Shown here: positions 24,049 to 34,857 of the stretch, piece by piece
Position numbering within the stretch: position 1 is the first letter of the stretch
How the letters are laid out: every line of letters starts with the position of its first letter
Assembly (NCBI GenBank): GCA_024760905.1
Contig: CM045734.1
Location: 40,257,564-40,321,563 of the forward strand
Length of the DNA stretch: 64,000 nucleotides
Reading direction: 5' to 3'
Source: Plotosus lineatus
Lineage: Eukaryota; Chordata; Actinopteri; Siluriformes; Plotosidae
The notes under the pieces: model-generated
What the model was told of the DNA's origin: nothing
The model's database searches: none
What the model saw: the letters and a program-made list of their open reading frames with translations, nothing else
Translations under genes and position numbers: made by a program

Positions 24049-24839
24049 ACCAGTGTGTACAAGTGTAACAGTGTGATATAGTGACCATCGTGCTATGACC
24101 ATGGTTTGTTTAATTTTTACTTATTTATTTATATTTGGCCTCCTTTGGGCTCATTTATGGGACTTTTCATGGCATTTTTTGACAGCAAAATCACTCTGTG
24201 CTGTCCCTGTGACTGTGGAGTGTAACTGTAAATTATTCCCAATACATAGAACCAGCAAAGCTACAGCACAGCTCTCCATCGCCATCTGCCGTTTTGGGCT
24301 GAAAACTGAAGCACAACTATCGACTGTTGCATCGTGTGTCCTCTGACACATTTCCTCTCTTCATTTACTGCCTCTGCCATGATAATATTTTTCTTTTGTA
24401 ATAGGATGCTGAACTTGGCCAAATTGTCTGGTTGGTGTTTAATCAGAGAAAATGGTCCATTCATTATGTCAGAAGCATTTATGCAATTTATTTATAGGAT
24501 GTTAATTCATTAATGATCGCCTATATGGATTTTATTTCTAATGCTGTGATAAGCATAATTTGTTGTTATTTGCAAATGGGGATCAAATTGCAGGGAGCAC
24601 AAATGCACTTATGGACAGTGTGAAAGGAAACGTGAAAAGACAATGTGTAGTTCTTATTTCTACCACGTGGTGTCCCTGTAAAAACTGATTAGACTGTTCA
24701 AACTGTCTCCTCAATAATGTTACATAACAGCCATCTTTAGGAGCCTAGAGGAGAGCACACACACACACACACACACACACGAACAAAAACTGTCTGTTCC
24801 TATCACCAGATAATGTAAATGTATCACTGCTGCACTGAT
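24049..24839. other. No recognisable feature
   Basis: No gene recognised. A small (CA)n run lies at about 24759-24780. Confidence 0.5.
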
Positions 24840-25512
24840 TTGTCTTTCATAAGGTTCACAGGGAAGCTCGAGCCCATTCTAGCCGATGCTGAGTGACGGC
24901 AAGGTACACCCTGACCGGCTCACCAGTCTATTGCAGGGCAACACAGAAAAACAACCATTTGTAATAACATTTGCACCTAAGGGACAACTGAAGATATCCG
25001 GTTAGACGAATGTACATGTCACTGTTGGAGGAAACCCACGCAAGCATTCAAAAACCATATAAACTCCAAATAGAAATTCCCATAATTTTGAAGTTAGGTG
25101 CCGTGCTGCCCTAATTCATTATCAAAGAGTTAATTGTAGTGCTGGTGCTACTACAAAAAGCCATGACTGACAATAGCTGCATCACACATTGACTTCAAAA
25201 CGTCTCCAAAATATCAATTCTAATTATGGTCACAGAGATGCTGGCACCTATCCAGCCTGACTCTGAACAGTTCACCAGAACATTGCAGGGCTAACACAAG
25301 ATACAACCATTTAGACTCACACCAAGGGGAAATTTGGAACAGCTATTTAATTTAGCCTACTGTACATGTTTTTGGACTGTTGGAGGAAAGCCAAGTACCC
25401 CAGAGGAAATCCACACAAGTACAGGGCGGACATGCAAACTCAACACACCAACACCCAAACCTGGGAATCAAACCCAGGCCTTCTTGCTGTGAGGCAAACG
25501 TGCAAACTACTT
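24840..25512 (-). mobile_element. Two successive V-domain SINEs, tail ii
   Basis: Copies at 24840-25112 and 25212-25512, both minus strand and both old. The second keeps a better head (GAAGGCCTGGGTTTGATTCC inverted) than the first. They are separated by 100 bases of other sequence, so they are independent insertions or parts of an older tandem. Confidence 0.75.
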
Positions 25513-25849
25513 GTGTTGTGGTTACATGCTTCAACTGAGTAGAATGCTAAGATAAATAAAAAAAGAGCTTCAATTGGTACCACAACACAAACAATGGGGA
25601 TCAAACATGTATACTGCTGTTTTCTCTAGTTCCATTTAACTTTAATATGAATATGCACCATTAATGCATCGTAACATGAACTCTAATTATCATTGCTGAT
25701 TTTATTTAAACATATCACAATTCTGAAATATGAATAGAACATTATAGCGATTAAAATAATAGCCTTTCCTGTTGATGTTGCCAGCTTTATAAGAACAACT
25801 TGAAAGCATTACAGTAGTATCCATCCAGGAAGGAGATGACTTGAAAGAG

Positions 25850-25980
25850 CAGTGGTGGTTGCTAATCAGAGGGTCAAGGGTTCAAGACCCAGAACTGCTA
25901 AGCTGCCATCATTGGGAATTGAGCATGGCCTTTAATCCTCTTTGATCAATTGAAGCTGATCCTGAGCTCTAACTTGAGCT
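25850..25980 (+). mobile_element. Family D SINE head region
   Basis: CAGTGGTGGTTGCTAATCAGAGGGTCAAGGGTTCAAGACC has a tRNA-like B-box, followed by CACTGCTAAGCTGCC-like and TTGAGCATGGCC blocks typical of another fish tRNA-SINE. No tail seen. 25513-25849 before it is featureless. Confidence 0.55.
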
Positions 25981-25984
25981 TATT

Positions 25985-26055
<71 letters not shown>
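25985..26055. repeat. (CA)n(TA)n microsatellite
   Basis: About 11 CA units followed by about 24 TA units. Confidence 0.97.
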
Positions 26056-26058
<3 letters not shown>

Positions 26059-26161
26059 TTTCTGAGTAGATCCTTCCGTAGGAGAGTGCTCAATACTTTT
26101 TGGTAGAGCAAATAACAAAAATAAAAGGACAGGACAAAGACTTTCTATTGAAACTCCATTT

Positions 26162-26216
26162 ATCACTACAGATCTGTTTCGAGGGGTGGTGAAACCATCC
26201 TCTCTCTTCAGGTGAT
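26162..26216 (-). ncRNA. Hammerhead-ribozyme-like motif
   Basis: Exact inverse copy of the motif at 26254-26308, on the opposite arm of the palindrome. All conserved core bases are kept. Confidence 0.7.
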
Positions 26217-26253
26217 TATAGAAGAATCTTCTATTTCTTCTAATTCTTCTATA

Positions 26254-26308
26254 ATCACCTGAAGAGAGAGGATGGTTTCACCACCCCTCGAAACAGATCT
26301 GTAGTGAT
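26254..26308 (+). ncRNA. Hammerhead-ribozyme-like motif
   Basis: The core CTGAAGA (26259-26265, CUGANGA type) and GAAA (26290-26293) are both present. Helix I pairs ATCAC (26254-26258) with GTGAT (26304-26308). Helix II pairs GAG.GG.TGGT with ACCA.CC.CTC around a TTC loop, with one mismatch and one bulge. Helix III is three pairs (ACA with TGT) closing loop GATC. The base before the scissile bond is A at 26303 in a UA step, allowed by the UH rule. The short helix III with the self-complementary CAGATCTG suggests dimer-dependent cleavage, as known for minimal hammerheads. Activity is not shown. Confidence 0.72.
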
Positions 26309-26352
26309 AAATGGAGTTTCAATAGAAAGTCTTTGTCCTGTCCTTTTATTTT

Positions 26353-26388
<36 letters not shown>

Positions 26389-26389
<1 letters not shown>

Positions 26390-27294
26390 AGTGGTGCCTT
26401 GACTTACGAATATAATGAATTTTCCATGATACGAGCTTTGATCCCACCAAAAATCTACCCAGACCAACTAGCAAAATTTTGATTTATGAGCTCTGCTCAG
26501 GAAATGGCTTTTCTGGGTCGGTTAGCCTTGTATTCTTCCGCATGTACTCCTTCGCGTTCCGAGAACGCCTTGTGCAGTGCTTCTCAATTATTTTCTGTAC
26601 TGCCCCCTGTAGGGAAACAAAAAACAAACAAAAAAACATTCCATGGCTCCCCAGCGCCACGTGTGTGACTATAAATAGTGTTTATTGCACTTCATATGGT
26701 TTGCTTGGTGCTTTTTCCCTACACCATTGGTAACACAGTCAGAGCATCACTCTCAAAAACATATTCCCTCGGATCATACATGCCCCCTCTGGCATCGCAA
26801 GGGGGGCATGCCCCACTATTTGAGAAGTACTGGCCTTGTGGGAGCTCACCACAAGCCTTTCCTTGCTGGCACTCATAGCATGCACATGCACAAAATTCCC
26901 CTCCTCCTCTGTTACGCACCACCTCATGCTTGCCCACGTGACATCTTCGCGTCCTTGGAACATCTTTGCCACAGTCGATGATCGGTAGTGTTCGTTGATT
27001 TATTGTTTATTCTGGTTTTATTATTATTTATTATGAATTATTATTAATATTAATGTACATGTTTAATAACAATAATTATTATAAATAAATATTTATTGTT
27101 TTTACATGTTTATCTTTAATATATTAGGTCAAATATACTCTTATGTGTCAGGTTATATGAGTTTGAAAGGGGTTGGAACGGATTCATTGGTTTTCTATTA
27201 TTTCCTATGGGAATTATTTATTTTATCTAACAATCATTTTGACTTACGAGCTCACCCTGGGAATGGATTAATTTTGTAAGTCAAGGTACCACTG
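26389..27294. mobile_element. Tigger-like MITE (family 2) with nested hAT MITE
   Basis: Tips CAGTGGTGCCTTGACTTACG and, inverted, CAGTGGTACCTTGACTTACA. Subterminal GATACGAGCT and GAATGGATTAAT blocks are shared with 9266-9959 and 49636-49938. No transposase frame. It lies between the two Penelope-like palindromes. Confidence 0.9.
26575..26832. mobile_element. hAT MITE nested in Tigger-like MITE
   Basis: Tips CAGTGCTTCTCAATTATTT and, inverted, CAGTACTTCTCAAATAGT. The 8-bp duplication GCCTTGTG is exact at 26567-26574 and 26833-26840. 258 bp, non-coding. Confidence 0.93.
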
Positions 27295-27329
27295 TGTGTG
27301 TATATATCTATCTATATATATAGAGGACT

Positions 27330-27650
27330 CTCCGTAGGAGAGTGCTCAATACTTTTTGGTAGAGCAAATAACAATAAAAATAAAAGAACAGGACAAAGAC
27401 ATTCTATTGAAACTCCATTTATCACTACAGATCTGTTTCGAGGGGTGGTGAAACCATCCTCTCTCTTCAGGTGATTATAGAAGAACATATAGATCAATGA
27501 GATCACCAGATCTCATGGAGAATTTTATCATCACACCCGACATACAACAGCTCAAACAAAAGATGGTTTCACCAGCCCTCGAAACAGATCTGTAGTGATA
27601 AATGGAGTTTCAATAGAAAGTCTTTGTCCTGTCCTTTTATTTTTATTATC
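27330..27650. mobile_element. Penelope-like terminal repeat, inverted, copy 2
   Basis: Same leader and arms as copy 1, but the spacer between arms is about 85 bases of different sequence (around 27486-27560), and the right arm starts later, inside helix II of the motif. It may show the less rearranged state. Confidence 0.6.
27421..27475 (-). ncRNA. Hammerhead-ribozyme-like motif
   Basis: Minus-strand copy, identical in all core positions to 26254-26308. The corresponding right arm (27561-27611) has lost CTGAAGA and helix I 5' strand, so it cannot fold. Confidence 0.7.
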
Positions 27651-27659
27651 CATCTATAT

Positions 27660-28076
27660 ATCCCTTACTAAAGGGTTATGTCAGGAAGGGCATCCGACGT
27701 AAAAATCTATGCCAGATCAAATATGCGATTCATTAATATGACTTCCATGAGGATGGAGGCAGATGTGGCGACCCCTGAAAGGGAACAGCCTAAAGGGAAA
27801 AAAAACGCTCTATGTCCCCCCCAGTGCAGCTAACTGGGTTATCAAAGGCTGGCCATGTCTCTCACTGTCTATGTTGAGAGGTTCATGTAAAAGAAGCATT
27901 GCTGTCTTTCGTAAAGAGTAGCTGCATAGCCATCAAGCGTGTTTCTCTCGCTTGCTATAGGGTTGTGTCAGGAAGGGCATCCGACATAAAAACTATGCCA
28001 AATCAAACATGCGAATCAAATGATTCACTGTGGCAACCCCTGAAAAAGGGAAAAAGCCAAAAGGAAAAGAAGAATA
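27660..28076 (+). mobile_element. Two head-to-tail SINE family A pieces, tail i
   Basis: 27660-27797 is a tail i piece with an insert-like segment before GTGGCGACCCCTGAAAGGG. 27815-28076 is a 5'-truncated copy from the core to tail i ending AAAAGGAAAAGAAGA. The second lacks the tRNA-like head. Confidence 0.82.
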
Positions 28077-28442
28077 TAGAAAAAGAAGAATATATATATA
28101 TATAGCTCTATAAATTAAATTGTTCCATAATGTATATATTCTTGTTTATATATGTATATATATATATATTGTTCCTTATATGTATATAAGTTAAAGATTC
28201 CCCTTTTACTGAAAATGGTCTTCAGCACTACGTCTGGTCTCTTTGAGTAATGTGTGAGGCCATATGGCCTCTTTCACACTCCATTGGTGTTCCTGCACTT
28301 CATCACTGATGTCTTCTGAGGCATGCTGGGCAAGTTCGTCATTGCATACATAGATGACATATTGATTTACTTCTCATTCAAAGAAACACAAGGGCCCTCG
28401 CTCATTTCTGATAAACCATCTCTTCATCAATGGGCAGATGGG

Positions 28443-28916
28443 CAACATCTTCTTCTTCTTCTTTTTCCCTTTTTCCAGGGGTCACCACAGCAAATCATCT
28501 GATTCGCATGTTTGATTTGGTATACTTTTTTTTACGATGCCCTTCCTGACAGAGGCAGTGGTGGCCTAGTGGTAAAGGTGCTGGATCACTGATCCTAAAG
28601 TTGGGGGTTCAAGCCCCACTCACCACAGGTTCTCACTGTCCCCCCATTGCAGCTAACTGGGTTATCAAAGGCCAGCCACGACACAACCCTTTAGCAAGGG
28701 ACAGAAACACACTGCCTATCCAGCCTACTTTTGACGAACGTCAGCAATGGTTCTTTTACATGCCTCTCACCATGGACAGTGAGAGACATGGCCGGCCTTT
28801 GATAACCCAGTTAGCTGTATTGGGAGGACAGTGCCAACCTTGTGGAGAGTGGGACTCAAACCCCCAACCTTAGGATCAGCGATCCAGCGCCCTTTACCAC
28901 CAGGCCACCACTCCTC
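28443..28916 (-). mobile_element. SINE family A, tail i, with nested head-only SINE
   Basis: Outer copy: tail i at 28443-28550, remaining core and head at 28679-28916. It inserted in the Gypsy pol relic between the palm and connection regions. Confidence 0.88.
28551..28678 (+). mobile_element. Head-only SINE family A unit
   Basis: A 128-base plus-strand piece from GGCAGTGGTGGCCTAGTGGT to the core (CTAACTGGGTTATCAAAGGC) and no tail, inserted in the tail i/body junction of the outer copy. Target duplication is short (GAC/GAC) at most. Confidence 0.82.
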
Positions 28917-29286
28917 ACTGGAGGAGTTTCCAACATCTCATACTTAAAATGCATAATCACCCAGAGGACACAATCATGGATAAAGACAAAGTCACAGCAC
29001 CATCAAGGAAATATTGAAATTTTTCTTGTGGTTCGCCAAATTTTGTAGGAGTTACATCAGGGGCTTTAGTTGGATTGCTGTTTTCCTCACAGCATTTCTC
29101 AAAAACAAATCTAAAAAAACCTGTTCTGGAATGCCTCAAGTCTTTGAACAACTTGAGGTTGCTCATTTCAGACCCCATCCTAAAACACTCTGATCCTGCC
29201 AAACCCTTCATAGTCAAGGTGAGTGCAGAAAAAAGAGAGTTGCTCCAGTGCTCCTGGCTTAACCATAACTCTGATATATGAACACT

Positions 29287-29327
29287 GTGTGTGTGTGTGT
29301 ATGTGTGTGTGTATGTGTGTGTGTGTA

Positions 29328-29363
<36 letters not shown>
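29287..29363. repeat. (GT)n-(GA)n microsatellite
   Basis: GT array interrupted by AT steps, then six GA units. Confidence 0.95.
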
Positions 29364-29810
29364 CACATTATAGTTCTTGTTATGATTAGTATCCGATGGG
29401 GACAAGGCTAGAGGAAGTGAAGGCAGAATTATCTTCTGTTGGCGTAGTAGCAGAGCCTAAGAGTGCCAATGTCTCTTCTACAAACTCAGTGTGTGTTTAT
29501 ATTGAGTTTCTGGATTGGGGTAAGTCTCCGATGCTCCAAGATTCTATCATAGCTTAACATTCCATCCATCCAGTGGCTCTTTTTCTTTCAAAAAGTAGCT
29601 CCTTGACTTAATTCCAGCCCTGCGAGAACAGAATCATGGGCTGAAAAAGGTGCTTGAACTATTCAAAATCACTCTCCGCGTGATTCAGATGTTCAACAAC
29701 CAGGTTCCATGACCTCCAAAAAAGACTCCATCTTACCCTTACTGTATAGCTTGGCCCTCTCCATGATTTGGTGGGGGCCTATTCCTCAGAATTTTAGTTT
29801 TATCACTTGG

Positions 29811-30123
29811 TAAAAGGTAAGGTAAAGTCTGTTGGGTTTTTACACCCGAGCCTCGTGGCTCATTAGGCCGGTGCTTATCCCCGGCTTCCATAGCATGAAG
29901 CGACCAGGAGTCCAACTCCCCCTGGATGGGACGCTTGTCCATCGCAGGTTACCTTCCCAGTATATTTTACTGGTACCCATTTATACTGCTGGGTAAACAG
30001 AGGCACACTTTTGGTTGAGACCTTGCTCAGATGTCAGCACAGTGGGGGTCTCAGTGGGATTCAAACTCACAACCTCCCGATCATGAGCGCAGCACCCTAA
30101 CCACTACACCACCGGCCCCATAA
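29811..30123 (-). mobile_element. SINE family C, full length
   Basis: Minus-strand head with TGGTGTAGTGGTTAGGGTGC and B-box-like GAGTTTGAATCCCA, a middle part with CAGTATAAATGGGTACCAGT, and a 3' end GGCTCGGGTGTAAAAACCC. Exact 10-bp duplication TATCACTTGG (29801-29810, 30124-30133). Confidence 0.92.
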
Positions 30124-30545
30124 TATCACTTGGAGTCGAGTCAGAAAAAGAAAGTGTCAATCTATCCCAAACACACACTCATCACATAGGCACACCTCTC
30201 TAGATACAGAACCACCAGGCGCCCAATTCTCGTCTGCAGTGTAAATACTGGTGGCCCCATATGGTCTCTCACATATAAACTCACACAAACCCACATTTCT
30301 TTTAGATGTACTGTATCTGCTGAGTATATTTTTTCTCTGACACCATCAAGTCTTGTATCCTGTGTGCTTTTTATATCCTGCTTATTGATCTGGTCTCTGG
30401 TTTCCTGGTTTTAGATTCTCATGCCTTGCCTGATTCAGCTTTTTGTACATCTGACCCTTGCCTTTTTATGAATATGGACTTGCTTTATATTTTGGATATG
30501 TTTTTTAGTTTTAAAATACTATTTATTTTTAATAAATGCTTGAAA

Positions 30546-31051
30546 TGCTTGAAAATGGCATTTTGATCATAAACACTTCATACTTTGAGATCAAAATCCT
30601 TTAACTAAGAATACAGAAAATTAAGCCAAATTTGCATAGAAAGCCACAATCGACCAAAGAAAACCAATACTCCTTTGCAAAATGAGCCACGAGAGGCAAA
30701 ATTTTCTCAAGCAATGCAAAATCAAAATAACTGGGAACAGAATTCACACAAGGTGAACTTTCATGCAAGCAATTTGTTTGATACCCAATCAGAGCTTAAA
30801 GATATTGTTGACTGACAGATCCCACCAAATCCTCAGTTCCTCCAACTCTATGCACCCACAGACTGCAAAATAGGAAATTTAACATGCAGTTCAGTGGAAA
30901 ATTGATTTGTGTGACGCTCATCACTTCCTTTGTGAATGAGGCTTTAGTATATACCACATGGAAATAGTGTGATTGGTCTACTATCAACAATTATGCACCC
31001 CAGACTTGGTGGATGTACTTGAATATTTCCTGAGCCAGGATAACAAGGAGA
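30546..31051. other. No recognisable feature
   Basis: AT-rich; no gene or known repeat seen. Confidence 0.5.
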
Positions 31052-31066
31052 ATATTCATTATTTCA

Positions 31067-31424
31067 GGGGCAGTGGCGGTCTAGTGGTATAGGGTGCTGG
31101 ATTGCTGATCCAAAGGTTGGGGGTTCGAGTCCCACTCTGCACAAGGTTGTCACTGCCCCCCCCCCCCCCCCCCCCCGGTGGAGCTAACTGGGTTATCAAA
31201 GGCTGGCCATGTCTCTTATTGTCTATGGTGTGAGGTTGTAAAAGAACCATTCGCAACTTTCAACAAGAGTAGGCTGCAAAGCTGTCAGTGTGTTTCCACC
31301 CTGCGATGGCCTGGTGAGCTGTCCAGGGTGTACTCTGCCCTCGCCCGAAGTTGGCTGGGATGGGCGCCAGCCTCCCCACAACCCAAGTTAGGATTAAGTG
31401 GGTACAGAAAATGAACTGATGATG
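31067..31424 (+). mobile_element. SINE family A, full length, tail ii
   Basis: Complete plus-strand copy with an 18-base C run between head and core and tail ii to GGGTACAGAAAATGAACTGA. Exact 15-bp duplication ATATTCATTATTTCA (31052-31066, 31425-31439). Confidence 0.95.
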
Positions 31425-31555
31425 ATATTCATTATTTCATTTGGTGTATAACTGTTAACTATTATTGAGCAAAAAACAACCTAAATGTTTTGTATTTAAT
31501 CATGATTTTAGAAAAATAAACTGTGCTTATGTTAATTTGTCTTCTTTTACTTATG

Positions 31556-31725
31556 GGTTACACAGTGATGTAGTGGGTATCCCTTCTGCCTGGGAGCAAA
31601 AAGATCCTGCATTTGAGCCATGTGCCCAACAAGGGCATTTCTGTGTGACGTTTGCATTTTTGTCCTGCGCTTGCATGGGATTCCCCTGAGAGCTTCAGTT
31701 TATCTAAACATTCAAATGACTGTGA
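31556..31725 (+). mobile_element. V-domain SINE fragment
   Basis: Head (ACAGTGATGTAGTGGGTATC) and first part of the V-domain (GACGTTTGCATTTTTGTCC) only. Confidence 0.65.
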
Positions 31726-32097
31726 ACAGTACATTATGCAATAAATGCTAAAAACCTGTTTATATAATTGAAAAAAATTGATGTTGTGTACCAACCACAG
31801 TGCAATGCTGCGGAATATTATTTTGTGAATCAGTAATGTGTACTGAATTATGATAAAGAAGGATGTAGTTATTGAGCATAAATTTAGACATGAAGGTGTT
31901 AAAAAATAAAATGTACAGAGATGAAACATCTTAGTTGGTCTTCACAGTGAGATTATTTTAAGAAGGAAAAGACAAGTCAGAGGCTCGAGTCTATCTCAGG
32001 ATAAGAAACCAAACTGTTTCAATCTGAGGTAATAGCTTCAGGAAGCTCACAAAAGAAGTGCTGCATGCTCCCCTTAATTATAGTGAAGGGCAACTTC

Positions 32098-32132
<35 letters not shown>

Positions 32133-32188
32133 ACCAGAATTCTTTGTATGCAATGTGTTCTGTAAGGTGAAATTTTATACTTCAGAGC
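31726..32188. other. Intergenic with (TCA)n
   Basis: No gene recognised. A (TCA)n run of about ten units lies at 32099-32131. Confidence 0.6.
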
Positions 32189-32198
32189 ACGGGTCACC

Positions 32199-32438
32199 CT
32201 GGTGCAGCTAACTGGGTTATCAAAGGCCGACCATGTCTCTCACTGTCTATGGTGAGAAAAAAGTAAAAGAACCATTGCTGACTCTTGCCAAGCATAGGCT
32301 GCATAGCCGTCAGTGTGTTTCTGCCCTGCACGGTCTGGTGAGCTGTCCAGGGTGTACTCTGCGAGTCGGGTGAGATGGGCACCAGCCTCCTCTCAACCCT
32401 AATAAGGATTAAGCTGTTTCGAAAATGAATAAATGAAC
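32199..32438 (+). mobile_element. SINE family A, 5'-truncated, tail ii
   Basis: Starts inside the core (GTGCAGCTAACTGGGTTATC) and runs to tail ii. The duplication AYGGGTCACC (32189-32198, 32439-32448) shows that truncation happened during insertion. Confidence 0.88.
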
Positions 32439-32499
32439 ATGGGTCACCTTTGTTAGCCCACAAACCAAAATAAGTAAATAAATTAAAAAAAAAAATAAA

Positions 32500-32502
<3 letters not shown>

Positions 32503-32592
<90 letters not shown>
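32503..32592. repeat. (TA)n microsatellite
   Basis: About 45 TA units with one TG interruption, preceded by an A-rich run. Confidence 0.97.
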
Positions 32593-32595
<3 letters not shown>

Positions 32596-32819
32596 TTAAA
32601 AGCTGCACCCATGACTATAGTGCTCCTAGTCATTTACAATCATAATTATTACATGATCATCCCATTCTGCACCGTAATGTGCTGGGTTACTTTCATGGGT
32701 TCCATTGTAATACACAGTTTTTGCTGACGACGTTGCAAACCCTTTGAAGAATCTGTTTGCTAAAACAAATATGCATTCACAACTGGGATATTTTGGACTA
32801 TCTTCATGTGCATTTGAAC

Positions 32820-33245
32820 CACATGTGTCTTTGAACTGTGGGAGGAAACGAGAGCATCCAGAGGAAACCTATACAAGCACAGAGAGAACATGCAAACTCC
32901 ACATAGAAACATCTTTGCCAATCACAGAGGCTCGAACCCAGGACCTTCTTGCTGTAAGGCAGGAGCACTAACCACTACACCACCATGTTCCCATAGTCAA
33001 CTACTATATACAGTATTATGAAACTTCTCAAATCACTGACTCATTGACATGTTTTCACCAAAAATATTCAGAAATAAGCATAAACCACCCTCACAAAGCT
33101 AAAAATGTTGATCACAGAGTCTTCATAGCAGGTAGTTAAATATAAGTTTCACCAGGTAGAGAGTTATTTTGCCTTTACAGCGATCATTATGTAACTCTGT
33201 GTGTGTAACTGCGTCTTCATAGGACACTGTAGTAACCAGTAAGAC

Positions 33246-33278
<33 letters not shown>

Positions 33279-33757
33279 GTGTGCGTGTGTGTGAGTGTGC
33301 ATTACAAAACATAGCCTGTACGTATTTTTTTTCTGAAGAACTATAAACTCCACTGTAATGAACACTTTTTTGAGCAGAAAAACTTTGACTGTTAAAAGTT
33401 CATGACTGCATCCATCACTCATACTCATTTGAGAAACCACACAATCCCACTAAAGGGGAGGCTGGAGCCTATCTCAGTTGACATTGGGTGAAGGCAGGAT
33501 ACATCCTGAACAGATCATCAGTTATTGGGCAATACACACAACAATGCACACTTTCAGCTGGGGTCAATACGAAACAGCCAATTAGCCTACTGGGCGTGTC
33601 TTAGGACTGTGGGAGGAAACTTGAGTATCCAGAGGAAACCCACACAAGCACAGTGAGAACATGCAAAGGTCACACAGAATCACCTGAGCTCGGGACTTGA
33701 ACTCAAGACCTTATTCTTGTAAGGCACACATGCTAACCGCTACATCACCGTGCGGCT
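32820..33757 (-). mobile_element. Two V-domain SINEs
   Basis: 32820-32995 has head and V-domain but no tail. 33430-33757 is full with tail ii (GGATACATCCTGAACAG). Both are minus strand. Between them lies a (CT)n run (33247-33278) and otherwise plain sequence. Confidence 0.75.
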
Positions 33758-33879
33758 CTCTCCTTCAATCAGTATACAACAAATATCTCCTGCAATAGTC
33801 AATGTTTCTACAGTAAGTATACTTTACACGTTTTAACAAAGCTAATTATTAATATTAAAAAAAATAAATAAATAAAACT

Positions 33880-34041
33880 TTAATAATGAATGTCCTATAG
33901 TAACGGTGAATACAGAGGGACTTGTATAGAGGAAAGTCCAAACAATTGAACTCTAGTTCAATTGTTCTAGTTCAATTGTTTGGACTTTCCTCTATACAAG
34001 TCCCTCTGTATTCACCGTTACTATAGGACATTCATTATTAA
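33880..34041. repeat. Perfect palindrome, 73-bp arms
   Basis: Arms 33880-33952 and 33969-34041 are exact inverse complements (outer TTAATAATGAATGTCCTATA). The 16-base spacer repeats part of the inner arm (CTAGTTCAATTGTT). The outermost bases are TTAA on both sides, which could be piggyBac-type duplications or part of the arms. Confidence 0.95.
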
Positions 34042-34366
34042 CAAATTATAGACATTAGATTTTGAGAATACTGAGTTGAGTTGAAAGGCAGAAGTTTAAA
34101 ACTCTGTGGTATGTGTGTTGTGGTATGTGTTAATGCATTAATATTAAACTCCAGCCGCGGACACTGGAGAAAGTACTATTTGGGGAGATGTGTGATTCCT
34201 GATGCACTTTAGCAGTATTAATAGCTTGCTATTGATTTCATTCAAAAAGGCCTTTAATCCCTGGGCACTCTCAATTACCTGTGGAAAAGCTGGAGTACTG
34301 AATACAACCATTTGTAGGTTACAGGCCATAAAAAACATCCTGCACTGTGTGCTTTATAGTCTAGTC

Positions 34367-34639
34367 CAGGGGTTTAAACTTGCGCCACAAACGGCCATGT
34401 GGCTGCAGGTGTTTGTTTTAACCAAGCAGCTGCACACCTGACTTTGCTCATTAATGCAAACATTTGACTTTTAAGGCAGTTGATTGGTTAATCTGTGTGC
34501 TCTGGACAGAGAATGACCAATCAACTGCCTGATGACTCAGATCAGTTGCTTAAATGAGCCAAGTCTAATGTGCTTCTGTTTGGCTGAAACAAAAACCTGC
34601 AGCCACATGGCTGTTTATGGCATGAGTTTGATGCCCATG
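34367..34639. mobile_element. hAT-type MITE, second copy
   Basis: Same family as 7452-7726: CAGGGGTTTAAACTTGCGCC at the left and ATGAGTTTGATGCCCATG at the right. The exact 8-bp duplication is GTCTAGTC (34359-34366, 34640-34647). More diverged than the first copy. Confidence 0.93.
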
Positions 34640-34857
34640 GTCTAGTCCGTTGGAACACCTGATGTACAAAATGAAGACAAGTAAGAGCAGTTTAAAAATA
34701 AATTCCTGCTAATTCAATTCCAGTGTTAGCTTTACTGGTAACAATGATACAGGGTTATCAGTGCTGACGGTGAAACTCCTCCAGCCAAACAAGTACAGTT
34801 GTGGGTTTATGATGACTGAAAAAAAGCTAGTTTTCTGATTTTTATAAGATTTCCTGT

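Larger units (their letters stand above)
26070..26355. mobile_element. Penelope-like terminal repeat as a 113-bp-arm palindrome, copy 1
   Basis: A leader CCGTAGGAGAGTGCTCAATA is followed by arms 26115-26227 and 26243-26355, which are perfect inverse complements around a 15-base spacer. Each arm carries one hammerhead-type motif. Hammerheads in the terminal repeats of Penelope-like retroelements are established, and inverted terminal arrangements are common in them. No reverse transcriptase or GIY-YIG coding remains, so the element class is inferred from the ribozyme only. Confidence 0.6.
28200..30545 (+). pseudogene. Ty3/Gypsy-like retrotransposon pol relic
   Basis: 28250-28380 translates to a reverse transcriptase palm segment with YIDD (28347-28358) in AYIDDILIYF, preceded by an in-frame TGA (28317). 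29000-29225 matches the region after the palm (FLWFAKFCRSYIRGFSW, then LKHSDPAKPFIVKVSA in another frame). Near 30175-30270 a possible integrase zinc-binding segment has HTHHIG and, in another frame, KYWWPHM. 30300-30545 may be LTR remnant. SINEs split it at 28443-28916 and 29811-30123, and a microsatellite at 29287. Many stops and frame changes; inactive. Confidence 0.75.

Noticed and set aside
32099..32131. Short direct repeats as a CRISPR-like array
   Set aside because: Simple (TCA)n trinucleotide repeat with no spacers in vertebrate DNA.
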